Of a DNA stretch of 26,941 nucleotides, positions 1 through 7,724 are shown piece by piece. The DNA comes from Vulcanimicrobiia bacterium. GTDB taxonomy: Bacteria > Eremiobacterota > Eremiobacteria > Baltobacterales > Baltobacteraceae. The translations under genes were made by a program, and so were the position numbers. Each line of letters opens with the position of its first letter. The stretch's first letter is position 1. The notes under the pieces are model-generated. The model ran no database searches and was not told the DNA's origin. It saw only the letters and a list, made by a program, of their open reading frames with translations. The stretch is taken from contig JAMXLG010000058.1 of assembly GCA_024281135.1 (NCBI GenBank), forward strand, positions 1 to 26,941, in the 5' to 3' direction.

Positions 1-1
1 T

Positions 2-727
2 CGCACCGTTGCGGCCGGCTGCGCCCTCGCCATGCTGCTTGCCTTCTCGCTTTTCGGCGGCGTTATTCTCACGCCGCAATTTCAGCAAGGCCTCCTGAAC
101 TTCACCGCGACGCTCTCAGGTCTATCGATCCTCACGCGCGCGCTCGGCATCATGGTGATGACGTTCGTCACGCTGGCACTGCTTAATCGTGCGAAGGTTC
201 GGGCCCAGATTCTTCTAGGTGTCGGATTCATCATTATCGCAATCGCAAATGTCCTGACGGCAAAAGTGCTCACGACCGATAGCACCTTTGGTACGTTCGT
301 CTTTCCGCTCGTCTTCGGCGGTATCGGATTCGGCATGCTCTTCGTGCCGCTGACCGTGTCGGTTTTGAGCTCCGTGCAAGGCGCGGATACACAGAAAGCC
401 ACGTCGCTTTTGAGTCTGTGCCAGCAACTCGGTGGATCGGTCGCCACGGCCGTTCTCGTTACCTTGCTCGATCGCCGCGGCGCATTCCATCTCGACAACC
501 TCGCCGGCACGATTACGCTATCAAATCCTGCGGTGCAGCATGCGCTTGCGGCGCACGCACCGCTTGCCAACGTCGCCGGTGTCGTTAATCAACAGGCGAC
601 GACGCTAGCGTTCGCCGACGCGTTCTACATGCTCGGGATCGTCACGTTCGTGCTGACCCCGCTCGTCATTCTCTTGCGTCCGCCAAAGAGCGCGGCACCG
701 CAGCCCGCGACAATAGCGGCGGAATAA
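2..727 (+). CDS. MFS transporter, DHA2/EmrB-type, C-terminal part
   Basis: The reading frame is open to the left edge from base 2, so this is the C-terminal part of a longer gene; the ATG at 32 is only an internal methionine. About 240 residues are visible, with five to six hydrophobic segments separated by short loops, ending in a basic, Pro/Ala-rich cytoplasmic tail. The passage LSLCQQLGGSVATAVLVTLL and the preceding glycine-rich segment (GGIGFGMLFVPLTVSVLSSV) match the second half of 14-TM DHA2 (EmrB/QacA) drug:proton antiporters, which usually run to about 500 residues. Substrate cannot be told from this half. An EmrA-like adaptor, if present, would lie upstream of the window. Confidence 0.85.
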   Translation, partial: RTVAAGCALAMLLAFSLFGGVILTPQFQQGLLNFTATLSGLSILTRALGIMVMTFVTLALLNRAKVRAQILLGVGFIIIAIANVLTAKVLTTDSTFGTFVFPLVFGGIGFGMLFVPLTVSVLSSVQGADTQKATSLLSLCQQLGGSVATAVLVTLLDRRGAFHLDNLAGTITLSNPAVQHALAAHAPLANVAGVVNQQATTLAFADAFYMLGIVTFVLTPLVILLRPPKSAAPQPATIAAE

Positions 728-736
728 AAATAGGGG

Positions 737-742
737 TATAGT
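737..742 (+). promoter_or_regulatory. Candidate TANNNT -10 box of a leaderless transcript
   Basis: TATAGT lies exactly 6 nt before the ATG at 749, in the 21-bp gap after the transporter stop. There is no purine-rich ribosome binding site between box and start, and no good -35 hexamer 16-18 bp upstream. The layout matches the TANNNT leaderless promoters described in Deinococcus. Inferred from spacing only. Confidence 0.4.
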
Positions 743-748
743 TGCGCC

Positions 749-925
749 ATGGAACGCAAACGCTCGGACATCGAGCAGATTTTCGAAGACGACGGTAACG
801 AAGAGGCGATCATCGACGCCGACGATACCGGCATGGTCGGATCGGAGCGGCAGCTCTTCGAAGAGGAAATGACGGAGGCCCTCGGCGACGAGGAGGATGA
901 AGGCAGCGAGGAGAGCGCTACCTAA
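749..925 (+). CDS. Small very acidic protein (58 aa), unknown function
   Basis: An ATG-TAA frame encodes 58 residues starting [20 protein letters not shown]. After a basic start the protein is dominated by Glu and Asp, with only a few hydrophobic positions (DIEQIF, EEAIID, QLFEEEM), suggesting a short helical or disordered acidic peptide. It has no signal peptide or Cys. It ends 11 bp before the carboxyltransferase gene, so the two are probably cotranscribed, and the carboxyltransferase has no ribosome binding site of its own. It fills the gap with the coding bias of its neighbours. I do not recognise a family; a carboxylase-associated small subunit is possible but unsupported. Confidence 0.6.
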   Translation: MERKRSDIEQIFEDDGNEEAIIDADDTGMVGSERQLFEEEMTEALGDEEDEGSEESAT

Positions 926-936
926 CGCTTCCCCCC

Positions 937-2490
937 GTGAGAACGCACGGGGAAAAATACGAAGAGCTGGAGCGCAAACGCGCGCTCGCACAAGCGCCGG
1001 CCGGCCTCGCCGCCGTCGAGCGACAACACGGTCGCGGTAAACGAACCGCACGAGAACGCATCGAGGCGTTGGTGGACGAGGGATCGTTCACGGAACTCGA
1101 TCAGTTCGTCGTGCACCGGACCAACGCGTTCGGCTTAGAGGAAAAGGAATTTCTCGGCGACGGTGTCATCACCGGACGCGCGACGATCGACGGACGGCAA
1201 GTTTTCCTGTTTTCGCAAGACTTTACGGTGCTTGGCGGTTCGCTCGGTGAAGCGTTTGCCGAGAAGATCTGTAAAGTAATGGACCTCGCCGTGCGCACCG
1301 GTTCTCCAATGATCGGCATCAACGATTCCGGCGGCGCGCGCATTCAAGAGGGTGTGGTGTCGCTCGGTGGCTACGCCGAAATTTTCTGGCGCAACGTACA
1401 AGCCAGCGGTGTCGTTCCTCAGCTCAGTTTGATCGCCGGACCCTGCGCCGGCGGCGCCGTCTACTCTCCGGCCATCACCGATTTCATTCTGATGACCGAA
1501 GGTATCTCACAAATGTTCATCACCGGTCCGGAGATCATCAAGACGGTAACCGGCGAAGACGTTACCTTCGAAGAACTTGGCGGCGCGATGACGCATGCGA
1601 CCAAGAGCGGTGTCGCGCATGTAGTCGCAAGCGATGAAGACGACCTCGTCGAGTCGACGAAGCTGCTGCTCTCGTACATGCCGCAGAACAATTTAGAAGA
1701 CGCGCCGCGTTTCGCGAGCGACGACGATCCGCAGCGCGAGGCGCCCGAACTCGACGACATCGTTCCCGACTCTCCGAACAAGCCGTACGACATGCACGAA
1801 GTGATCGAGAGCGTCCTCGATTACGGCGACTTTTTCGAAATTCAGGCGCACTACGCGCAGAATATTATTTGCGGGTTTGGACGCATTGCGGGGCGCAGTA
1901 TCGGAGTCGTCGCGAACCAACCGAACGTCTTGGCAGGCGTGCTCGACATAAAGTCGTCGATCAAAGCTGCGCGCTTCGTTCGTTTTTGCGATGCGTTCAA
2001 CATCCCGCTGGTAACCTTTGTCGACGTTCCGGGTTTTCTGCCGGGAACCGATCAGGAATACGGCGGCATCATTCTGCACGGCGCGAAACTACTCTACGCG
2101 TTCGCGGAAGCGACCGTGCCGAAGATCACCGTCATCACGCGTAAAGCCTACGGTGGAGCCTACGATGTTATGGCGTCCAAGCACATCCGCGCGGACATCA
2201 ACCTTGCATGGCCGACTGCAGAAATCGCGGTTATGGGCGCCGAAGGCGCGGTGAAAGTCATCAACCGGCGCGAGATCGCGGCAGCGGCGGACAAAGACGC
2301 GAAGATGAAGGAACTGATCGACGAGTACACGGAGCGCTTCGCCAATCCGTACATCGCGGCGCAGCGGGGGTATGTCGACGACGTCATCGAGGCGCACCGG
2401 ACGCGCGGAGCAATCGCAACCGCGCTCGAGATGCTCGAAAACAAACGCGTCGAGCGGCCCAAACGCAAACACGGCAACATTCCGCTGTAG
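937..2490 (+). CDS. pccB: Acyl-CoA (propionyl-CoA) carboxylase, carboxyltransferase beta subunit
   Basis: The protein has 517 residues with a GTG start, the usual length for PccB/AccD-type carboxyltransferases. It moves the carboxyl group from carboxybiotin to an acyl-CoA, normally propionyl-CoA giving methylmalonyl-CoA. Two crotonase-fold halves are visible: the N half has [28 protein letters not shown] and the oxyanion stretch [12 protein letters not shown]; the C half has [19 protein letters not shown] and [14 protein letters not shown]. Asp410 in AYDVM aligns, from memory, with the Asp422 that favours propionyl-CoA in Streptomyces PccB, where acetyl-CoA enzymes have Ile. The biotin carboxylase partner is at 5322-7082, and the mutase and epimerase for the product lie just beyond. 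No Shine-Dalgarno is visible before the GTG. Confidence 0.93.
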   Translation: MRTHGEKYEELERKRALAQAPAGLAAVERQHGRGKRTARERIEALVDEGSFTELDQFVVHRTNAFGLEEKEFLGDGVITGRATIDGRQVFLFSQDFTVLGGSLGEAFAEKICKVMDLAVRTGSPMIGINDSGGARIQEGVVSLGGYAEIFWRNVQASGVVPQLSLIAGPCAGGAVYSPAITDFILMTEGISQMFITGPEIIKTVTGEDVTFEELGGAMTHATKSGVAHVVASDEDDLVESTKLLLSYMPQNNLEDAPRFASDDDPQREAPELDDIVPDSPNKPYDMHEVIESVLDYGDFFEIQAHYAQNIICGFGRIAGRSIGVVANQPNVLAGVLDIKSSIKAARFVRFCDAFNIPLVTFVDVPGFLPGTDQEYGGIILHGAKLLYAFAEATVPKITVITRKAYGGAYDVMASKHIRADINLAWPTAEIAVMGAEGAVKVINRREIAAAADKDAKMKELIDEYTERFANPYIAAQRGYVDDVIEAHRTRGAIATALEMLENKRVERPKRKHGNIPL

Positions 2491-2499
2491 GAGATTCAT

Positions 2500-3162
2500 A
2501 TGACAACGCGCAGAGCGTTTCTCGCGACAAGCGCAGCGCTTGCCGCCACACCGTCTCTTGCCGTAGCAGCAACGCCCACGCCGAAAGCGTCACCTTCAGA
2601 GGCGCCGGTTCCGAAGCTGAACTTCGACGTCGCCGCCTTCAACACGCAGCTAGACCGTGACGTGGCGCACAAGCACCTTTTTACGGCACGCAAACTGGAT
2701 GGCGGCGTCGCGCTCGAAGCGGTTCGCAACACGCTCATTGCGTACCGTGACATTGGCATCGCATCAGCGGAAATCGCGCCGGTGGCGGTCTTATATCACG
2801 GCGCTTCAATTTTCATGGGTATGGACGACTACGTGTGGGACACCTATATGCTACCGTTCCCGGTCTCGATGAAGCAAACATTGCCGGAAATCTATAGCGA
2901 TTTCCAAACGGTTGTCAACGGAAAGACCCAAGGGAACCCACTGCTCAAATCACCGGCACCCGATGGACTGCATTTTTATCTCTGTAACAATGCTCTAGAC
3001 GGCTTTGCGCACTTTCTTGCTGGGGACAAGAAAAAACGTCCGTCCGATGTCTATGCGGACTTTACCACCCACCTCGTACCGAACGCTTCCATCGTCCCGG
3101 CCGGCGTTTGGGCAATACACGCAATTCAAGAAAGAAAATACACCCTGCTACAGACATCGTAG
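2500..3162 (+). CDS. Tat-exported DsrE/DsrF-like protein
   Basis: 220 residues, beginning 9 bp after the carboxyltransferase stop. The N-terminus TTRRAFLATSAALAATPSLA is a twin-arginine signal followed by a Pro/Ala-rich linker to about residue 38. The rest resembles the DsrE/DsrF sulfur-relay fold: PVAVLYHGASIFM at about 94-106, FYLCNNAL around Cys162 (the usual position of the reactive Cys), and the closing VPAGVWAIHAIQERKYTLLQ at about 199-218, which matches the family's C-terminal helix and strand. DsrE-like proteins bind or carry sulfur at this Cys; an exported version would act in the periplasm. There is no sulfur-metabolism neighbour, so its function is open. The family call is by motif recall, not search. 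Confidence 0.7.
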   Translation: MTTRRAFLATSAALAATPSLAVAATPTPKASPSEAPVPKLNFDVAAFNTQLDRDVAHKHLFTARKLDGGVALEAVRNTLIAYRDIGIASAEIAPVAVLYHGASIFMGMDDYVWDTYMLPFPVSMKQTLPEIYSDFQTVVNGKTQGNPLLKSPAPDGLHFYLCNNALDGFAHFLAGDKKKRPSDVYADFTTHLVPNASIVPAGVWAIHAIQERKYTLLQTS

Positions 3163-3166
3163 TAGG

Positions 3167-3274
3167 GTCATCCTGAGCCCTTCGACTTCGCTCAGGACAG
3201 GCTCCACGAAGTGGAGTCGAAGGATCGTAACGAGCAATTGACTCGAGGCGATCCTTCGACAAGCTCAGGATGAC
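3167..3274. repeat. Nested inverted-repeat element between convergent genes
   Basis: Outer arms GTCATCCTGAGC (3167-3178) and GCTCAGGATGAC (3263-3274) are perfect reverse complements. Inside, CTTCGACT (3180-3187) pairs with AGTCGAAG (3215-3222), CTCCAC (3202-3207) pairs with GTGGAG (3211-3216) around a GAA loop, and GTCGAAGGATC (3216-3226) pairs with GATCCTTCGAC (3250-3260). The element fills the gap between two convergent genes and could fold as a bidirectional terminator, although it has no T-run. Repeats built from CATCCTGAGC and CTTCGAC words are, from memory, common intergenic repeats in many environmental bacteria. Confidence 0.8.
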
Positions 3275-3281
3275 ACGGGGA

Positions 3282-4031
3282 CTACTGAATTTGGATGTTC
3301 TGGGCGACAAACTGTCGGTTTTGATCGAAGTGCCCGGTTGCGTAGATGGTTTGGCCGGGGCGCAAGTTCGCTGCGCTGGTGAGAACCCATACGTCGCCAT
3401 GCATGGTTGATGCGTGGACTAGGACGCGTCCGGGTTTCACTTCCCGAACCTGACCTTGAACCGACGTGGCGCTGTTCGTGTCCTGATTTTGTGCAACCGC
3501 TACGTTCGATGCGATGAATCCGCGATCACCTTCGACGAAGTATCCGGTTGCGTGAATAGGCTGGCCTTGCGAGAATCCGGTTTGATTGGTCATCACCCAC
3601 ACGTCGCCGTGACCGCCCGTACTACGAATCAAGATTTGGCCTTCGCGAGTTTCCAGCACGGTACCGTCGACAAATTTCTGGGGTGACGTGTAACGGAAAC
3701 GTGAAGGGTAAGTCTGTGCGGATGACGCGAGCGTTATGGTCTCTGCGACAAACGATCTATCATCGGGCATCATGCATCCGAAAACACCCGCATAAACGCC
3801 CGGATTGAGCGACAGACCGTCGTCGACCATGTGCGCTTGTGTCGTGTTTACATTGATGTCGCCGGCCTTGGAGGTGGAACGCAACGTAACGTATCCGTCG
3901 TGCACCGACTCGATCGTGCCGTATAAAGATGCCGGTTTTTGTCCAATACAGTTGGCAGCAGCCTCAGCGCTCACCGGAGCCAATCCGGCGCCGAGCAGCG
4001 CAGCGGCTAAAAGTGCGATTGTGCGTTTCAT
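3282..4031 (-). CDS. Secreted protein with three DUF5666-like beta-barrel repeats
   Basis: 249 residues with a Sec signal peptide (MKRTIALLAAALLGAGLAPVSAEA). The mature part is three copies of an OB-like unit of about 60 residues, at about 36-105, 122-185 and 193-249. Each copy runs G-x-V/I, a turn, a 'vtlRST' strand, GDxxV, a GQ/G-x-Y-A-x-G-x-F turn and a final F-V/I-A-x-x-I/V strand. The second and third copies share GHGDVWVMT and MHGDVWVLT, and ATGYF and ATGHF. DUF5666-type domains occur in exported or periplasmic proteins of unknown role. The start lies 20 bp after the YciI-like stop, so the two genes may be cotranscribed. A second, single-domain relative is at 18936-19304. Confidence 0.75.
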   Translation of the reverse strand: MKRTIALLAAALLGAGLAPVSAEAAANCIGQKPASLYGTIESVHDGYVTLRSTSKAGDINVNTTQAHMVDDGLSLNPGVYAGVFGCMMPDDRSFVAETITLASSAQTYPSRFRYTSPQKFVDGTVLETREGQILIRSTGGHGDVWVMTNQTGFSQGQPIHATGYFVEGDRGFIASNVAVAQNQDTNSATSVQGQVREVKPGRVLVHASTMHGDVWVLTSAANLRPGQTIYATGHFDQNRQFVAQNIQIQ

Positions 4032-4051
4032 AACTCGGTAACGTACCCGTT

Positions 4052-4336
4052 TTACAAAATGTCGCGCAAAACGTCATGACGCTTGGTCGGTTTCATCTCA
4101 CGTATTTCATATTCGGAGACGCCCTCACGGACAAACGGGTCCTCGGCGAGAATTGCTTCCACTTCTTCGCGCGTCATCGGCGTAGTGACGATAATGCCGC
4201 CGGTTCTCGGCACGAACGGGCCCGAGACGAGGAAATGACCGGCAGCATAGTGACGGTCGAGGAATTCGCGGTGAGCGGGAAGCCAGAGGTCCACCTCTTC
4301 GGACGGCTTCAGGTAGCGTGAGATCAAGAGAAACAT
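4052..4336 (-). CDS. YciI-like (YCII domain) protein
   Basis: 94 residues, full length for the YCII-related family. The ferredoxin-like pattern is clear: LLISRYLKP strand, then LPAHREFLDRHYAAGHFLVSGPF with the family's H-x3-L and G-x-F/L-x-x-S-G-P features, then GGIIVTT, REEVEAILAEDPF and the ending VSEYEIREMKP. YciI proteins are small cytoplasmic proteins, some with peroxidase- or dehydrochlorinase-like chemistry at conserved His/Asp; most have no known role. AGGAGG (4342-4347 on the plus strand as CCTCCT) sits 5 nt before the ATG and fixes the start. The gene is divergent from fabI. Confidence 0.85.
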   Translation of the reverse strand: MFLLISRYLKPSEEVDLWLPAHREFLDRHYAAGHFLVSGPFVPRTGGIIVTTPMTREEVEAILAEDPFVREGVSEYEIREMKPTKRHDVLRDIL

Positions 4337-4391
4337 CGCAGCCTCCTACGCCGAGAAGGGCGGCGCCCCTTGCGATGGTATCTAAGCCGAC

Positions 4392-5183
4392 GTGAAGCTG
4401 CTTGAAGGAAAGCGCGTCCTCATCACGGGCGTTGCCAATCGCTGGTCCATCTCGACCGGCATCGCGCATAAGATGTACGAGCACGGCGCGACGCTCGCAT
4501 TTACGTATCAGGGCGAACGTGTCAAGGACGAAGTCGAAAAGCTCGCCGCCGAACTTGGAGGCGGACCGGTTATCGAGTGCGACGTCTCCAAAGACGAGTC
4601 GCTCCAAGCGATGCGAGACGAACTGATCCCGTCGTTCGGCAAGCTCGATGGACTCGTTCATTCGATCGCATTCGCCGATAAGAACGATCTTCGCGGAACA
4701 GTCTATGACACGACGCGCGGCGGCTTCTCGCTTTCGCTCGACGTTTCGGCATATTCGCTTATCGCACTCGTTTCGACGCTTCGAGACGATATCAAGGACA
4801 ACGGCTCGATCATGGCGCTCACGTATCTCGGCGCAACCGCTATCGTTCCCAACTACAATTTGATGGGCATTGCGAAGGCGGCGCTCGAATCGTCGATGCG
4901 CTATCTCGCGTACGACCTCGGAAACCGCGGCATTCGTGTGAATGCGATCTCGGCGGGTCCGATCAAAACCGCGAGCATGCGCCAAGTCTCGGGCGCGACT
5001 AAAATGCTCGACGTCGTTCCGCAAGTTGCGCCGCTTCACCGCAACGTGACGGCTGACGACGTTGGGAACACGGCGGTGTATCTCGCCTCAGATCTTTCCT
5101 CGGCGATTACGGCCGACGTCCACTTCGTCGATGCCGGGTATCATGCGGTCGGCATGATTCCCCCCGACTTCACAGTGAAATGA
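4392..5183 (+). CDS. fabI: Enoyl-[acyl-carrier-protein] reductase (NADH), FabI
   Basis: 263 residues, typical of FabI, which performs the last reduction of each fatty-acid elongation cycle in the cytoplasm. The SDR fold shows the FabI-specific cofactor loop GVANRWSISTGIA (13-25), CDVSKDESL, VHSIAF, and the catalytic set Tyr145 (YLGA), Tyr155 and Lys162 in NYNLMGIAKAALE, the Y-x6-K spacing that marks FabI. The end, ITADVHFVDAGYHAVGM, is also characteristic. The GTG start has no clear ribosome binding site; TATCTA ends 7 nt before it, so a leaderless start is possible. The stop overlaps the next small gene by ATGA, linking fatty-acid synthesis to the biotin-dependent carboxylase genes. Confidence 0.95.
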   Translation: MKLLEGKRVLITGVANRWSISTGIAHKMYEHGATLAFTYQGERVKDEVEKLAAELGGGPVIECDVSKDESLQAMRDELIPSFGKLDGLVHSIAFADKNDLRGTVYDTTRGGFSLSLDVSAYSLIALVSTLRDDIKDNGSIMALTYLGATAIVPNYNLMGIAKAALESSMRYLAYDLGNRGIRVNAISAGPIKTASMRQVSGATKMLDVVPQVAPLHRNVTADDVGNTAVYLASDLSSAITADVHFVDAGYHAVGMIPPDFTVK

Positions 5184-5335
5184 CCGACGAGGAAATGGCG
5201 GCACTCGCCGTCGCGCTCGACGTTATGTTACCGGCGTCAACAGCGCCGGCGCCGCAACAACCTTCGCGTTCGCGCTGGAAACTCGCGGGGCGCCGTCCGG
5301 ACCTTGAAATGGAAGATCTGCGTGCCCTTCACTAA
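5180..5335 (+). CDS. Small protein resembling acyl-CoA carboxylase epsilon subunit (51 aa)
   Basis: An ATG overlapping the fabI stop (ATGA) opens 51 codons ending at TAA 5333-5335. The N-terminus MTDEEMAALAVALDVM recalls the T-x-E-E-L-A-A-L-x-A-x-L helix of actinobacterial carboxylase epsilon subunits (AccE/PccE). It is followed by a Pro/Ala/Gln linker and a C-terminal SRWKLAGRRPDLEMEDLRAL, where epsilon subunits have a short basic Trp segment. The gene overlaps the start of the biotin carboxylase gene, so translation of the two is probably coupled. In actinobacteria epsilon binds the carboxyltransferase and raises activity. The match is by eye over short motifs; it could be an unrelated small partner. 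Confidence 0.6.
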   Translation: MTDEEMAALAVALDVMLPASTAPAPQQPSRSRWKLAGRRPDLEMEDLRALH

Positions 5336-7082
5336 GATTCTCATTGCGAATCGCGGCGAAATCGCCATTCGTATTATCCGAACCGCGCGCGAGATGGGCA
5401 TCGCAACCGTTGCCGTGTACTCCGAGGCCGATCGCGACGCAATGCACGTTCGCATGGCTGACGAAGCGTATCTAGTCGGGCCTGCAGCGCCTTCGCAGAG
5501 TTATCTCAACATCGACGCGATTCTCGAAGTCGCGTCGCGCTCCGAAGCGCAAGCGATTCATCCGGGATATGGATTCCTTGCCGAAAACGCAGCATTTGCG
5601 CGCCGAGTGGTTGCCGCGGGATTGGTTTGGATCGGCCCGCACCCCGACGCCATTGACGCAATGGGCGACAAACTACGCGCGCGCCAAGCGATGCAGCAAG
5701 CCAACGTACCGTTTGTACCGGGCGGCACCGCCGCGATCGAAGACGTCGCCGGCGCAAAGCGCGCGGCGGAGCAATACGGTCTGCCACTTGCGCTCAAGGC
5801 GTCGGGCGGCGGCGGCGGCAAGGGGCTAAAAGTCGCGCGAACGATCGACGAGATCGAATCCGCATTCACAACCGCGAAACGCGAAGCGGAAGCGTACTTC
5901 AAAAACGGCACGATCTATGCCGAGCGGTATCTCGAGAACCCGAAGCACGTCGAGTTGCAGATCCTCGCCGATAAGCACGGCACGGTGTTGCATGTCGGCG
6001 AACGCGATTGTTCGCTGCAGCGCCGTCACCAGAAACTGTGGGAAGAAACACCCGCTCAAATACCGCTCAAAGTGCGGCGCGCGATGCGCGAAGCGGGCGT
6101 GCGCGCGGCGCAGGCGATAGAATATGACTCGGTCGGCACGATCGAATGTCTCGTCTCGGGTGACGAGTTCTTCTTCCTCGAGATGAACACGCGCATTCAA
6201 GTCGAGCACACGGTGAGTGAAATGATCTCCGGCCTCGATTTGATTCGCGAACAAATTCGCGTGGCCGGCGGCGAAAAACTCGCCTTCACGCAAGACGACA
6301 TCGACTTCCGCGGCTTTGCCATCGAAGGCCGCGTGAACGCTGAAGATCCGGCGGCGAATTTCCGGCCCGCACCGGGGACGATTACGGCGTATAAGGAGCC
6401 GGGCGGCCTCGGCGTTCGCGTCGACTCCGCCGCATATCCGGGGTACACGATTTCACCCGACTATGATTCGATGATTGCGAAGTTGATCGTGTGGGCACCC
6501 ACTCGCGGTCAAGCGATTGCGCGTCTCAAGCGCGCAATCGATGAATACACGATCGAAGGTGTGCCGACGACGCTTCCGTTACTTCGGGCACTCTGTGATT
6601 ATCAACCGGTGCTCGATGCGACGTACGGTACGGCAACGCTCGAACCGTTCGCGGCATCGCACTTCGCCGGGAAGACGGACGGCGAAGTTGCACTCGCGCC
6701 GGTCGAACAATCGGAAGCACCGCCGGTTGTTCGCGTAGAGATCAATGACCGAATGTATCGCGTCCGGCTGCTCGACGCTCCGAACGGCCGTGTTGCGGCG
6801 GCTTCCGCTTCTGCTGCGAAAGGAGCGCCGCGCCGTTCCGCTTCCAAGAAGATGTCCGCGACGTCGCACGGGAACGACATTCTTTCGCCGATGCACGGCG
6901 TGGTTGTCGAGATGAAAGTCAAGCCGGGCGAAAACGTCGAGGAGCGTCAGGTCGTCGCCGTCGTTGAAGCCATGAAAATGATGAACGAAATCCGCGCGCA
7001 TCGGGCGGGAACCGTTGCCGCGGTGCACGCGGAAGCAGGCGCGACGGTCGAAGCAAACACGCCGCTCGTTACATTGGGCTAG
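5322..7082 (+). CDS. pccA: Acyl-CoA carboxylase alpha subunit: biotin carboxylase plus biotin carrier
   Basis: 586 residues from the GTG at 5322, chosen because GGAAG (5311-5315) lies 6 nt upstream and the family's KILIANRGEIAIRI follows directly; a TTG at 5304 would add six atypical residues. The biotin carboxylase domain (about 1-450) shows the ATP-grasp loop KASGGGGGKGLK near 160-170, ERDCSLQRRHQKLWEETPA and FLEMNTRIQVEHTVSEMI. A variable linker leads to a biotinyl domain with EAMKMMNEI, where Lys552 carries biotin. The length is like actinobacterial AccA3 and shorter than mitochondrial-type PccA. It carboxylates biotin with ATP and bicarbonate for the PccB-like subunit. It overlaps the 51-aa gene by 14 nt and is convergent with the GNAT gene, overlapping 4 nt. 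Confidence 0.92.
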   Translation: MPFTKILIANRGEIAIRIIRTAREMGIATVAVYSEADRDAMHVRMADEAYLVGPAAPSQSYLNIDAILEVASRSEAQAIHPGYGFLAENAAFARRVVAAGLVWIGPHPDAIDAMGDKLRARQAMQQANVPFVPGGTAAIEDVAGAKRAAEQYGLPLALKASGGGGGKGLKVARTIDEIESAFTTAKREAEAYFKNGTIYAERYLENPKHVELQILADKHGTVLHVGERDCSLQRRHQKLWEETPAQIPLKVRRAMREAGVRAAQAIEYDSVGTIECLVSGDEFFFLEMNTRIQVEHTVSEMISGLDLIREQIRVAGGEKLAFTQDDIDFRGFAIEGRVNAEDPAANFRPAPGTITAYKEPGGLGVRVDSAAYPGYTISPDYDSMIAKLIVWAPTRGQAIARLKRAIDEYTIEGVPTTLPLLRALCDYQPVLDATYGTATLEPFAASHFAGKTDGEVALAPVEQSEAPPVVRVEINDRMYRVRLLDAPNGRVAAASASAAKGAPRRSASKKMSATSHGNDILSPMHGVVVEMKVKPGENVEERQVVAVVEAMKMMNEIRAHRAGTVAAVHAEAGATVEANTPLVTLG

Positions 7083-7672
7083 AGCAGCGGCACGTTAGGC
7101 GCCGCTTCACGCGGAACAATGCCATGTAATCGCGGATCGTCGCAAACTTCAACTTGACGTTTGAACGGCACGAAACCCGAGCGCATATAAAAGTCGACCG
7201 CGCTTGGATGATCCAGCGTGCACGTGTGCACCCAGAGCCGCCAGATCGGATGCGACCACGCAAGCTCTAGCGTGCGGTTCATCAGCCATCGTCCGGTGCC
7301 GCTCCCGATCATCTTCTCGGTCAGCGCAAAAAATGTGATCTCCGCTTCACTCGCTTCGCGGAAGTCGAGTTCGAGCATCCCTTCCGCCGAACCATCGACC
7401 TCGACGGCGTAGATCTCGATCGCCGGATCGTGAATCACCGCGCGTAATTCATCGTCACTCATCTCCAGACGCGAATACCACAGATATTCGTCCCCGACTT
7501 TGTGAAAGAGCGCGCGGTACTCGTCGACCGCGGGGCGCTCCATACGCGCAAGCGTCGCCCGTATTCCGGATGGCTCGGCTCGCACCGGCGGCTTCGCGAA
7601 CATTTCCAGATTGGTGACGACGTTAGCAAGCTTGCCGGGCGCCAAGTCCAAGTACCCGTCGGGAAGGATCAT
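7079..7672 (-). CDS. GNAT family N-acetyltransferase
   Basis: 197 residues from the ATG at 7670-7672. The frame stays open upstream, but that extension is antisense to the mutase gene and looks like shadow sequence, whereas [19 protein letters not shown] reads as a natural start with AGGG close upstream. The acetyl-CoA-binding motif A is [21 protein letters not shown] (about 125-145), followed by [25 protein letters not shown], the usual B-motif helix and strand. Substrate is unknown. It sits between the carboxylase and the mutase, divergent from the latter with at most 52 bp between starts; acyl-CoA-linked regulation by acetylation is a guess only. Confidence 0.85.
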   Translation of the reverse strand: MILPDGYLDLAPGKLANVVTNLEMFAKPPVRAEPSGIRATLARMERPAVDEYRALFHKVGDEYLWYSRLEMSDDELRAVIHDPAIEIYAVEVDGSAEGMLELDFREASEAEITFFALTEKMIGSGTGRWLMNRTLELAWSHPIWRLWVHTCTLDHPSAVDFYMRSGFVPFKRQVEVCDDPRLHGIVPREAAPNVPLL

Positions 7673-7724
7673 GCGCCCTAGTGCGTGGTGGATGAAGGCG
7701 CTCCTCCCGCGAATTCTGGTCCAT

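Noticed and set aside
4125..5039. A 304-codon open frame on the minus strand opposite fabI
   Set aside because: It is antisense to a clear FabI, its product is Arg/Asp/Glu-biased without a fold, and it overlaps the YciI-like gene. It is a GC-rich shadow.
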